NCBI GenBank assembly: GCA_945861995.1 | Contig: CAMAWZ010000132.1 | Span: 1-6,612, forward strand | Length of the DNA stretch: 6,612 nt | Direction of reading: 5' to 3' | From: Pseudorhodobacter antarcticus | GTDB lineage: Bacteria > Pseudomonadota > Alphaproteobacteria > Rhodobacterales > Rhodobacteraceae | Shown here: positions 1 to 5,875 of the stretch, one piece after another | Layout: every line of letters starts with the position of its first letter | How positions within the stretch are numbered: the first letter of the stretch is position 1 | The notes under the pieces: generated by a model | Database searches by the model: none | What the model was told of the DNA's origin: nothing | What the model saw: only the letters and a program-made list of their open reading frames with translations | Made by a program: the position numbers and the translations under genes

Positions 1-19
1 GGCAGGCCAAAGACGCCAC

Positions 20-50
20 CCCCCGGGATATTTGCAGAGTTAGGAAGCGC
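20..50 (+). repeat. Possible Rhodobacterales intergenic motif
   Basis: The short stretch reads C-rich, then GGGATATTTGCAGAG, then a purine-rich AGGAAG-like tail. It resembles the 'cgggrgTATTTg...aagaag' motif that I recall being common between genes in Rhodobacteraceae genomes. It lies just beyond the soxB stop. Only one copy is visible, so its repetitive nature is recalled knowledge and cannot be shown here. Nothing else in positions 1-73 looks like a gene; no ATG occurs on the minus strand downstream of soxB. Confidence 0.3.
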
Positions 51-73
51 GCAGTGAAGATCGGCGGGGGGCA

Positions 74-1321
74 TCAATGCGCCACCCCAGCAGCCACGGA
101 TTCGTCGATGAACTGGCCTTCCTTGAAGCGCCACATATTGAACGCTTCCGCCAGAGGGCCTGGTTCTCCCTTGGCCATCAGTTCGGCCATGGCCCAGCCT
201 GACCCTGGTATCGCTTTGAACCCGCCCGTACCCCAGCCGCAGTTGATAAAGCAGTTGGTCAGCGGGGTTTTGCTGATGATCGGGCTGCGATCCCCTGTCA
301 TATCCACAATCCCGCCCCATTGGCGCAGCATTTTCAGGCGCGACAGCATGGGGAAGGTTTCGATCAGCGCGCGCAGGGTTTCCTCGATATGGTGAAACGA
401 TCCGCGCTGGGTAAAGTTGTTGAACCCATCGGTGCCGCCGCCGATGACCATTTCGCCCTTATCAGACTGGCTCATATACCCGTGTACAGTGTTGGCCATA
501 ACCACCACATCCATGCAGGGCTTAATGGGTTCGGAGACAAGGGCTTGCAGCGCGACTGCCTCGACAGGCAGGCGGAAGCCCGCCATATCAGCCACTTGGC
601 CCGAATGGCCCGCAACCACGATGCCAAGCTTTTTGCAGCCGATAAAGCCGCGCGTGGTTTCCACGCCCGTGACCGCGCCGCCGTCAGACCGCACGCCTGT
701 CACTTCGGTTTGCTGGATGATATCCATACCCATATCGCTGCAGGCCCGCGCATAGCCCCATGCCACCGCATCATGCCGCCCTGTGCCGCCGCGCGGTTGC
801 CACAGCGCGCCCAAAACGGGATAGCGCGGCCCGTCGATATTGAGGATAGGGCAAAGTTCCTTGACACGCTGAGGGGTAATAAACTGCGTCTCGACCCCTT
901 GCAGGGCGTTGGCATGGGCGGTGCGCAGATAGCCGCGCACTTCGTGGTGGGTTTGGGCCAGCATCATCACGCCGCGCGGGGAAAACATGACGTTGTAGTT
1001 CAAGTCCTGCGACATGGTTTCATACAGGCTGCGCGCCTTTTCATAGATCGCGGCCGACGGGTCTTGCAGGTAGTTCGAGCGGATGATCGTGGTGTTGCGC
1101 CCCGTGTTGCCGCCGCCAAGCCAACCCTTTTCGATGATTGCGACATTGGTGATGCCAAAATTCTTGCCAAGGTAATAGGCCGAGGCAAGGCCGTGCCCGC
1201 CCGCGCCGATTATAATGGCATCATAGGCAGGCTTAGGCTGCGGCGAGCGCCAGGCCCGTTCCCACCCCAAATGATGATTGATGGCCTGTTTGGCGATGGC
1301 AAAAACCGAATAGCGCGACAT
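74..1321 (-). CDS. soxB: Sarcosine oxidase beta subunit, heterotetrameric type
   Basis: This 415-residue protein matches the FAD/FMN-carrying beta subunit of heterotetrameric sarcosine oxidase. That enzyme oxidatively demethylates sarcosine to glycine in the cytoplasm, passing the one-carbon unit to tetrahydrofolate and yielding H2O2. Visible motifs are an N-terminal dinucleotide-binding loop GAGGHG (residues 39-44), the family segment GWLGGGNTGRNTTIIRSNYL (about 67-86), and GGTGRHDAVAWGYAR (about 178-192). By family knowledge, His183 in the last segment corresponds to the histidine carrying covalent FMN. The C-terminus ending ESVAAGVAH is family-typical, so the gene is complete. I chose the start at MSRYSVF over an upstream ATG at 1345 because family members begin at this point and a G-rich ribosome site precedes it by 5 bases. 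It is divergent from ccmI. The partner subunits (soxD, A, G) are not visible; the next 73 bases show no soxD-like start. Confidence 0.93.
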   Translation of the reverse strand: MSRYSVFAIAKQAINHHLGWERAWRSPQPKPAYDAIIIGAGGHGLASAYYLGKNFGITNVAIIEKGWLGGGNTGRNTTIIRSNYLQDPSAAIYEKARSLYETMSQDLNYNVMFSPRGVMMLAQTHHEVRGYLRTAHANALQGVETQFITPQRVKELCPILNIDGPRYPVLGALWQPRGGTGRHDAVAWGYARACSDMGMDIIQQTEVTGVRSDGGAVTGVETTRGFIGCKKLGIVVAGHSGQVADMAGFRLPVEAVALQALVSEPIKPCMDVVVMANTVHGYMSQSDKGEMVIGGGTDGFNNFTQRGSFHHIEETLRALIETFPMLSRLKMLRQWGGIVDMTGDRSPIISKTPLTNCFINCGWGTGGFKAIPGSGWAMAELMAKGEPGPLAEAFNMWRFKEGQFIDESVAAGVAH

Positions 1322-1324
1322 GGC

Positions 1325-1331
1325 ATCCCCC
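1325..1331 (-). promoter_or_regulatory. Ribosome binding site of soxB
   Basis: GGGGGAT on the minus strand ends 3 bases before the ATG at 1321 (5 bases from the last G). It falls inside the longer upstream reading frame and favours the internal start chosen here. It is a partial match to AGGAGG, so the support is moderate. Confidence 0.5.
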
Positions 1332-1364
1332 AAAGGCGGGCGCATTGGCCCGATTTACGCCCTT

Positions 1365-1391
1365 ATCGTACAGATGCGCAGGTAGGTTCAA
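1365..1391 (-). promoter_or_regulatory. Candidate soxB promoter
   Basis: On the minus strand, TTGAAC (1391-1386) is followed after 15 bases by TACGAT (1370-1365). These are partial matches to the -35 and -10 boxes of a housekeeping sigma promoter. The implied transcript would start near 1358 and have a leader of about 37 bases. The spacer is shorter than the optimal 17, so this is only a candidate. In the rest of the spacer (1392-1509) I found no convincing promoter for ccmI on the plus strand, nor an operator-like palindrome. Confidence 0.3.
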
Positions 1392-1509
1392 GACACATGC
1401 GGCAGATTGGCGCTAAATGCGACATCATGGGCTGCTTGCGACAAATCGTGCTGGGCGAGCCAGCGCCCCTTTTCGCCAGCCGCGTTTGGGCTTATCTGAT
1501 GGTCAGCAT

Positions 1510-1515
1510 AGGGGG
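1510..1515 (+). promoter_or_regulatory. Ribosome binding site of ccmI
   Basis: AGGGGG lies 4 bases before the ATG at 1520. The alternative in-frame ATG at 1499 and those further upstream lack a comparable site. This selects the short N-terminus MAGIWFW, which enters directly into a membrane segment as expected for CcmI. Confidence 0.55.
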
Positions 1516-1519
1516 CGCG

Positions 1520-2740
1520 ATGGCTGGCATTTGGTTTTGGGTTGTAGCGGGGGCAATCGGTTTTGCCGTGTCGGCATTTTTGCTGCGCGCGCTGGCGCGG
1601 GGCGGCGATGTGGCGGCGGCGGGGCCGATGGCGCTGGAGCTGTACCGGGGCCAATTGGCCGAGGTTGAGCGTGATTTGGCCAAGGGCACGCTTCAGCCAA
1701 GCGAGGCAGAGCGGCTGCGCACCGAAGTGCAGCGCCGTATGCTTGAGGCCGCCAAAGCCACCGAGACACCCGCCGCGCAGGCAAGCGGACTTGGCCAAGG
1801 CTTTGGATTTGCAGCGATCATCGCGGCCCTTGCGGGGGCAGTTGCGCTGTATTTCACCCTTGGCGCGCCTGATTACCCCGATCTGCCCCTGTCCAAACGC
1901 CTTGTCTTGGCGGCCCAAGTCTACGATTCCCGCCCCAGCCAAGCCGAGGCCGAGGCCGCAGCCCCGCCCCCTGCCCCCGTGCAGGCAGACCCCGAATTTT
2001 TGGCCCTGATCGAGCAGTTGCGCGCCACCGTGATTGCGCGCCCGAGCGATGTGCAGGGCCTGACCCTTTTGGCGCGCAACGAGGCGCAACTGGGCAACTT
2101 TGCCGCCTCAAGCCGCGCCTATGGGGCGGTGATTGCCGCAAAGGGGGATGCGGCCAGCGCCGAAGATTACAGCGCGGCCGCGCAGGCGATGATTGCCGCC
2201 GCTGGCGGAATTATCACGCCGCAGGCCGAAGCTGCGCTGATGCAAACCCTAAAGCTTGACCCGCAAAACGGGCTTGCGCGCTATTTCGCGGGGCTGATGT
2301 TTGCCCAAACCGGCCGCCCTGACCGCGCGTTTGAAGTGTGGGAGCCGCTGGCCCGCACCAGCGCTGCAGATGCGCCGTGGAGCGCGCCATTGGCCGCGCT
2401 TTTGCCCGAAGTTGCCGCTGCGGCAGGCATTAGTTATACCGCCCCTGCCGATCTGGCCCAACTTGGCCCTGATGCCGCTGATATGGCCGCCGCTGCCGAT
2501 ATGACCAGCGACGAGCAGCGCACGATGATCAACACGATGGTGACTGGCCTAGAAGCCCGCCTTTTCGAGGCGGGCGGCACGGGCGAGGAATGGGCGCGCC
2601 TGATCACGTCTTTGGGCGTTCTGGGCGAGATGCCGCGCGCCGAAGTGGCGCTGCGCGCAGCCCGCGCGGCCATGGCCGCCGACCCTGCTGCGTTGCAACT
2701 GATCGATGCTGCCGCAGCGAAAACAGGGATAACCCCTTGA
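1520..2740 (+). CDS. ccmI: Cytochrome c-type biogenesis protein CcmI
   Basis: This 406-residue protein has the CcmI layout. A first membrane segment (about 4-23) is followed by a cytoplasmic helical region containing LYRGQLAEVERDLAKGTL (41-58) and a QRRMLEA segment (71-77), both typical of the family. A second membrane segment (about 95-114) ends in the characteristic GAPDYPDLPL. The rest is an Ala-rich TPR-type periplasmic domain (about 157-400) with the family signature MINTMVTGLEARL...EEWARLITSLGVLG (336-369). In the system I cytochrome c maturation pathway, CcmI binds apocytochrome c and presents it to the CcmFH haem-ligation complex. The reading frame stays open far upstream across soxB, but only as an antisense shadow. 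The stop codon overlaps the ruvX start, so the two genes are probably cotranscribed and translationally coupled. The other ccm genes are not in this window. Confidence 0.88.
   Translation: MAGIWFWVVAGAIGFAVSAFLLRALARGGDVAAAGPMALELYRGQLAEVERDLAKGTLQPSEAERLRTEVQRRMLEAAKATETPAAQASGLGQGFGFAAIIAALAGAVALYFTLGAPDYPDLPLSKRLVLAAQVYDSRPSQAEAEAAAPPPAPVQADPEFLALIEQLRATVIARPSDVQGLTLLARNEAQLGNFAASSRAYGAVIAAKGDAASAEDYSAAAQAMIAAAGGIITPQAEAALMQTLKLDPQNGLARYFAGLMFAQTGRPDRAFEVWEPLARTSAADAPWSAPLAALLPEVAAAAGISYTAPADLAQLGPDAADMAAAADMTSDEQRTMINTMVTGLEARLFEAGGTGEEWARLITSLGVLGEMPRAEVALRAARAAMAADPAALQLIDAAAAKTGITP
2725..2729 (+). promoter_or_regulatory. Ribosome binding site for the TTG start of ruvX
   Basis: AGGGA lies within the last codons of ccmI, 7 bases before the TTG at 2737. 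This supports the unusual start codon, since no ATG is placed where the family N-terminus begins. Confidence 0.5.
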
Positions 2741-3213
2741 TCTGCGAAGATATTCACGCCTTTGCAGCCGCCATTCCCGCAGGGCGCGTGATTGCAGGGC
2801 TTGATCTGGGCGAAAAAACCATTGGCGTGGCGCTGTCTGATCTGCGCCATATGATTGCCAGCCCAATTGAAACCATCAAACGCGAGAAATTCACCGCAGA
2901 TGCCGCCAAATTGTTGGCCCTGCTTGGCGCGCGCAATGCAGGCGGCATTGTCCTTGGCCTGCCGCTGAACATGGATGGCAGCGAAGGGCCGCGCGTGCAA
3001 TCGACCCGCGCCTTTGCCCGCAATTTGGAACGGCTGACCCCCCTTCCAATTGGATTTTGGGATGAGCGCCTGTCCACCGTTGCCGCCACCCGCGCGATGC
3101 TAGAGGCAGACCTTTCGCGCAAAAGGCGCGCCGAAAGGGTGGACAATGTCGCCGCCAGCTTTATTTTGCAGGGTTTGTTGGACAGGCTTCAACATCTGTC
3201 GCGCGAGGGGTAA
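2737..3213 (+). CDS. ruvX: Putative pre-16S rRNA nuclease / Holliday junction resolvase-like RuvX (YqgF)
   Basis: This 158-residue RNase H-fold protein matches the YqgF/RuvX family in length and motifs. It has GLDLGEKTIGVALSD (21-35, with the first catalytic Asp at 23), IVLGLPLNMDGSEG (71-84), DERLSTVAA (109-117, with Glu110) and RVDNVAASFIL (134-144, with Asp136). These supply the D-E-D triad of the fold. Known family roles are processing of the 5' end of 16S rRNA and a proposed Holliday junction resolvase activity; the sequence alone cannot separate them. The start is TTG at 2737, whose last two bases are the first two of the ccmI TGA stop. It gives M-ICEDIHAFAA, which fits the N-terminus I recall for Rhodobacterales members (MI-EDI--FAA). 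The TAA stop is followed at once by the ATG of a mini-ORF. Confidence 0.9.
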   Translation: MICEDIHAFAAAIPAGRVIAGLDLGEKTIGVALSDLRHMIASPIETIKREKFTADAAKLLALLGARNAGGIVLGLPLNMDGSEGPRVQSTRAFARNLERLTPLPIGFWDERLSTVAATRAMLEADLSRKRRAERVDNVAASFILQGLLDRLQHLSREG

Positions 3214-3288
3214 ATGAGCGAAAATATCTGGCAACGCGGCGAAATTGAAAGCCCCCAAGCCGCGCCAATACGACGGAGGCAGGCATGA
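3214..3288 (+). CDS. 24-codon ORF repeating the start of the DUF1289 gene; remnant or coupling peptide
   Basis: The ORF begins at the ATG abutting the ruvX TAA (TAAATG) and encodes 24 residues, starting MSENIWQRGEIESP and ending QAAPIRRRQA. Its first 14 residues match the downstream DUF1289 protein (MSDPIWQRGEIESP) at 12 positions, and then similarity stops just before the first cysteine of the motif. Its TGA stop overlaps the ATG of the DUF1289 gene (ATGA). A possible ribosome site, GAGGGG, ends 3 bases upstream. Its own last codons contain the GGAGG site of the next gene. It may be the decayed first copy of a tandem duplication, an internally deleted DUF1289 gene, or a short coupling peptide. 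I know of no function for it. Translation is inferred, not shown. Confidence 0.4.
   Translation: MSENIWQRGEIESPQAAPIRRRQA
3275..3279 (+). promoter_or_regulatory. Ribosome binding site of the DUF1289 gene
   Basis: GGAGG lies 5 bases before the ATG at 3285, close to ideal in both sequence and spacing. It sits inside the preceding mini-ORF, so ribosomes reading that ORF would pass over it before terminating at the overlapping stop. Confidence 0.65.
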
Positions 3289-3524
3289 GCGACCCCATTT
3301 GGCAGCGCGGCGAAATTGAGAGCCCTTGCGTCAAGATTTGTGTGATCCACCCGCAGGCGCGGATTTGTGTGGGCTGTTTGCGCACGGGTGATGAGATTGC
3401 GGTGTGGTCGCGGATGACACCTGATGACCGCAGCAAGGTGATGGCAGATCTACCCGCGCGCAGGCCCCTGCTTGCGCAGCGGCGCGGCGGCCGAATTGGG
3501 CGGATTGGCGCCGAAAATAGCTAA
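3285..3524 (+). CDS. DUF1289 family cysteine-motif protein
   Basis: This small protein of 79 residues has the DUF1289 signature: SPCVKICVIHPQARICVGCLRT (13-34), then a W-S-R-M-T motif (41-45) and a basic C-terminus (QRRGGRIGRIG, about 67-77). Four cysteines (15, 19, 28, 31) in a CxxxC...CxxC arrangement suggest a metal or iron-sulfur site. That is an inference, because the family has no function known to me. No membrane segment or signal peptide is visible. The start has a strong ribosome site and matches the usual short N-terminal lead before the cysteine motif. It closes the ccmI-ruvX operon and overlaps the stop of the mini-ORF that repeats its own first 14 residues. It is probably coupled to translation of the upstream genes. 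Confidence 0.85.
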   Translation: MSDPIWQRGEIESPCVKICVIHPQARICVGCLRTGDEIAVWSRMTPDDRSKVMADLPARRPLLAQRRGGRIGRIGAENS

Positions 3525-3544
3525 AGCTTTCACGGAACGCTTTT
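3523..3544 (+). terminator. Weak hairpin terminator after the DUF1289 gene
   Basis: The arms AAAGC (3523-3527) and GCTTT (3539-3543) pair. Past one T-C mismatch, TTC and GAA pair around an ACG loop, giving 8 base pairs in all. The T run (3541-3544) is short and mostly within the stem, and the hairpin starts within the stop codon. It would separate the ccmI operon from the chemoreceptor gene. The rest of the spacer (3545-3604) is AT-rich and probably holds the chemoreceptor promoter, but I could not assign clear boxes, either housekeeping or flagellar (sigma-28) type. Confidence 0.35.
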
Positions 3545-3604
3545 AACATGGCGATCTATACCGAATCTTAAAAACTGGAGTGTAACGCTAAAGGCAGCCT
3601 AAAA

Positions 3605-3609
3605 AAGGA
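3605..3609 (+). promoter_or_regulatory. Ribosome binding site of the chemoreceptor gene
   Basis: AAGGA lies 7 bases before the ATG at 3617. This favours that ATG over the TTG codon directly in front of it at 3614. Confidence 0.6.
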
Positions 3610-3616
3610 TGTCTTG

Positions 3617-5767
3617 ATGCGCAAAACGGTTTCCATTCGAACAGCCCTGTTTTTCATTATTCTGCTTGCGGCAGCCATGCTGACGGGCCTTGTGGGACTG
3701 AACCGCTTTGCTGAAATCGCGCGGGAAAAGACCGAAGTCGCAAGTGCCGACTTGGAAAAACTCAGTATCACGCTGAGCGAAATCGAAGTTTCCTTACTGC
3801 AGGCGCGCGTGAGTGAACGCAGTTATTTGCAGTCGCAAACGGATGAAGCCGTCGCTCAGTTCGACGAAAAAGCGTTACAAATCAACCAGTCTATTACATC
3901 CGCCCTTCAATTTATGGGAACCAAGCCCGAATATGCGGAAAATACGGGTTTGCTGGAAAGTTTGGCAAACTCTGCCACCGCCTATAAGGCGGGATTTGAC
4001 GAGATGGTCAAAGCACAGCGCGCCCTTGGCTATACGCCCGACGACGGGCTTCAGGGCGAATTGCGCACAGCCGTGCGCGGCGTAGAAAAGTCGCTTGAAT
4101 CCATTACCAAGCATCCGGAAATGCAGGCGAAAATGTTGATGATGCGGCGGCACGAAAAGGATTTTCTGCTGCGCGAAGACCCTGAATATCTGGCAAGCCT
4201 GAATGATCGGGTGGCAGAATTTCGGGAATTTCCACTGACAAATTACCTGAATTTCGCACAGAAAAATGATATTGACGCGCTGCTGACCCAGTATCAAACC
4301 GCCTTTACTTCTTATGTAGATCAGGCGATGAAAGTCAAAGATATGCGCATGGAACTGACCGCAGAGTTTGGTGTGGCACAGCCTTTGCTGGATCAGATTA
4401 AGGAAAACTTTGCGCAGGCAAAGCCGGCCTTACAAAAGCAAATGGACGCCGCCCAAGTGCAAGTGCGCAATATGTCCATCGCGCTGAGTGTGGCGGGAAT
4501 AATCGTGTTTGCCGCCGCCACCGTTTGGATTTCGATGCTGATCGCGCGGCCCTTGATGGCCATTGGCACGGCGTTAGAGCGGATGCGAGAGAATGATTTC
4601 ACCGCGCCATTGCGCCCCAGCCGTATTCGCGAAACCGCTGCCATCGCCGCGGCCTTTGATGCCTTTCGCCAAGACATGGCGCTGCGCCAAGGGATAAACG
4701 CGCAGATATCCGAGGTTATAGCCGCCTGCGCGAGCGGCGATTTCTCGCGCCGAATCGCATTGCAGGACGGGATGGAAGACCCAAGCGGCCTTTTGAACGG
4801 CGTGAATGGCATTGGAGAGGCGGCGCAAAAGGGCATCGATGATGTCTTGTCCGTGATCGAAGCCCTGTCGCGCGGCGATCTGACCCAGCGCATGGCATCA
4901 GGCCACAAGGGCATCTTCCTGCGCATTGCGGCGGCCGCTGACCTGTTGACAGATAACTTGTCGCAGATCGTCGCCGATATGAGCCATACCAGCGAGAGGC
5001 TGAATCAAACCTCTGGGCAGATTGTGGGTGCAAGCCATATCGCCTCGCAGCGCGGGCAAACCTCGGCGGCCTCGTTAGAGCAAACGGCAGCGGCGCTGGA
5101 ACAGTTGTCCAGCACTGTAAAAGACACCGCCGCCAGCGCGGGCGCGGCCGAAAAATTTGTCGGCGGCGCGCAGGCCCGCACCGATGACGCCTACCGCCTT
5201 GCAGGCGAGGCGCGCGCCGCGATCGAGCGCATTCGCGATTCGTCCAAGGCCATCGCCTCTATTGTCGATCTGATCGAAGACATTGCCTTTCAAACCAATC
5301 TCTTGGCGCTGAATGCAGGGGTCGAGGCCGCGCGGGCCGGCAGTGCGGGGCTGGGATTTGCTGTTGTCGCATCCGAAGTGCGCGGATTGGCGCAGCGCGT
5401 GGCCGATTCTGCGGGCGAGATCAACAAATTGGTACGCAGCAGCGAAAAACACGTGGGCGATGGGGTGGATTTGGTGGCCCAATCGTCGGCCTCACTGGCC
5501 GCGATCCGCGATATTGTGGGCAATGTGGTTCTGCGCGTGGCGGAAATTGCGCAAAACACCGAAGGCCAGTCGCATGGCATTACGGAAATAAACATTGCCG
5601 TTTCGGCACTTGACCGCGATGTGCAAAACAATGTGGCCAGCCTTGATGAAACAGTGGCCGCAGGCGAGGCCTTGCGCAGCGAGGCTTTGCGCCTTGGCCA
5701 ATTGGTGGGGCATTTCAAGCTTGCGGCGCAAACGGGTCTTCAGCCGTTGCCCCTTGCGGCGGAATAG
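3617..5767 (+). CDS. Methyl-accepting chemotaxis protein with HBM-type periplasmic sensor
   Basis: This 716-residue transmembrane chemoreceptor signals to the CheA/CheW array. The order is membrane segment 1 (about 10-28); an all-helical periplasmic sensor (about 30-285) with the HBM-like MRRHEKDFLLREDPEYL (176-192); membrane segment 2 (about 286-309); HAMP (about 310-357); further HAMP-like segments with GDFSRR (374-379) and SRGDLTQRM (about 418-426); then the signalling coiled coil. Two consensus methylation sites are encoded as Glu-Gln pairs (488-489 and 495-496), seven residues apart. The hairpin tip FQTNLLALNAGVEAARAG (558-575) is canonical, but what follows reads SAGLGF instead of the usual E-x-G-R-G-F. 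No C-terminal NWETF-type tether is present. HBM receptors studied elsewhere bind organic acids such as TCA intermediates; the ligand here is unknown. The sensor half is AT-richer than the signalling half. The gene probably has its own promoter after the 92-base spacer and is convergent with the transporter gene. Confidence 0.93.
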   Translation: MRKTVSIRTALFFIILLAAAMLTGLVGLNRFAEIAREKTEVASADLEKLSITLSEIEVSLLQARVSERSYLQSQTDEAVAQFDEKALQINQSITSALQFMGTKPEYAENTGLLESLANSATAYKAGFDEMVKAQRALGYTPDDGLQGELRTAVRGVEKSLESITKHPEMQAKMLMMRRHEKDFLLREDPEYLASLNDRVAEFREFPLTNYLNFAQKNDIDALLTQYQTAFTSYVDQAMKVKDMRMELTAEFGVAQPLLDQIKENFAQAKPALQKQMDAAQVQVRNMSIALSVAGIIVFAAATVWISMLIARPLMAIGTALERMRENDFTAPLRPSRIRETAAIAAAFDAFRQDMALRQGINAQISEVIAACASGDFSRRIALQDGMEDPSGLLNGVNGIGEAAQKGIDDVLSVIEALSRGDLTQRMASGHKGIFLRIAAAADLLTDNLSQIVADMSHTSERLNQTSGQIVGASHIASQRGQTSAASLEQTAAALEQLSSTVKDTAASAGAAEKFVGGAQARTDDAYRLAGEARAAIERIRDSSKAIASIVDLIEDIAFQTNLLALNAGVEAARAGSAGLGFAVVASEVRGLAQRVADSAGEINKLVRSSEKHVGDGVDLVAQSSASLAAIRDIVGNVVLRVAEIAQNTEGQSHGITEINIAVSALDRDVQNNVASLDETVAAGEALRSEALRLGQLVGHFKLAAQTGLQPLPLAAE

Positions 5768-5821
5768 CCCAAAGCCAAAGGCGCCAGCGCTGCGATCATA
5801 CTTGCGGGTCTTTTGAACACC

Positions 5822-5847
5822 TGGCCGCCCTAGCATAAGGGCAGCCA
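5822..5847. terminator. Hairpin between convergent genes, possible bidirectional terminator
   Basis: The inverted repeat TGGCCGCCCT / AGGGCAGCCA (5822-5831 and 5838-5847) pairs at 9 of 10 positions around a 6-base loop. It sits in the 108-base gap between the chemoreceptor stop and the transporter stop. No T run follows it in either direction, so an intrinsic terminator is possible but not proven. The rest of the gap shows no gene. Confidence 0.45.
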
Positions 5848-5875
5848 AAGGCTACAGCCAGATGACAGCGAGGGG

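Larger units (their letters stand above)
3214..3326 (+). repeat. Imperfect direct repeat of a 42-base gene start
   Basis: Copy 1 is at 3214-3255 and copy 2 at 3285-3326, with a 71-base offset between starts. The copies agree at 34 of 42 positions by my count. Four of the eight differences are third-base changes that leave the amino acid unchanged (ATC/ATT, CAA/CAG, GAA/GAG, CCC/CCT). The others change two adjacent residues, EN to DP. The 71-base offset puts the copies in different reading frames; copy 1 is in the ruvX frame. Confidence 0.85.

Noticed and set aside
320..1519. Very long plus-strand open frame antisense to soxB, continuous with ccmI
   Set aside because: Its translation resembles no family and is rich in His, Arg and Ala, as expected for an antisense shadow of a GC-rich gene. 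soxB on the other strand is unmistakable, and ccmI has a well-placed start at 1520.
1388..2089. 233-codon minus-strand open frame opposite ccmI
   Set aside because: It is an antisense shadow with no recognisable motif or ribosome site, and the plus strand carries a clear CcmI protein.
3548..3571. Eight-triplet ORF (MAIYTES) in the spacer before the chemoreceptor gene
   Set aside because: It has no well-placed ribosome site and is too short to separate from chance.
3545..3604. Possible sigma-28 flagellar promoter for the chemoreceptor gene (TAAC and CCGAAT elements)
   Set aside because: The CCGA core is present, but spacing and the rest of the boxes do not match the TAAA-N15-GCCGATAA consensus.
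3609..3617. Two-codon upstream ORF ATG-TCT-TGA overlapping the chemoreceptor ATG
   Set aside because: A minimal start-stop could act as a leader, but it lies within the spacing of the ribosome site and is most simply chance.
5773..5852. Ten-base direct repeat AGCCAAAGGC at 5773-5782 and 5843-5852
   Set aside because: Two short copies flanking nothing recognisable. There is no target-site duplication pattern or mobile element between them.
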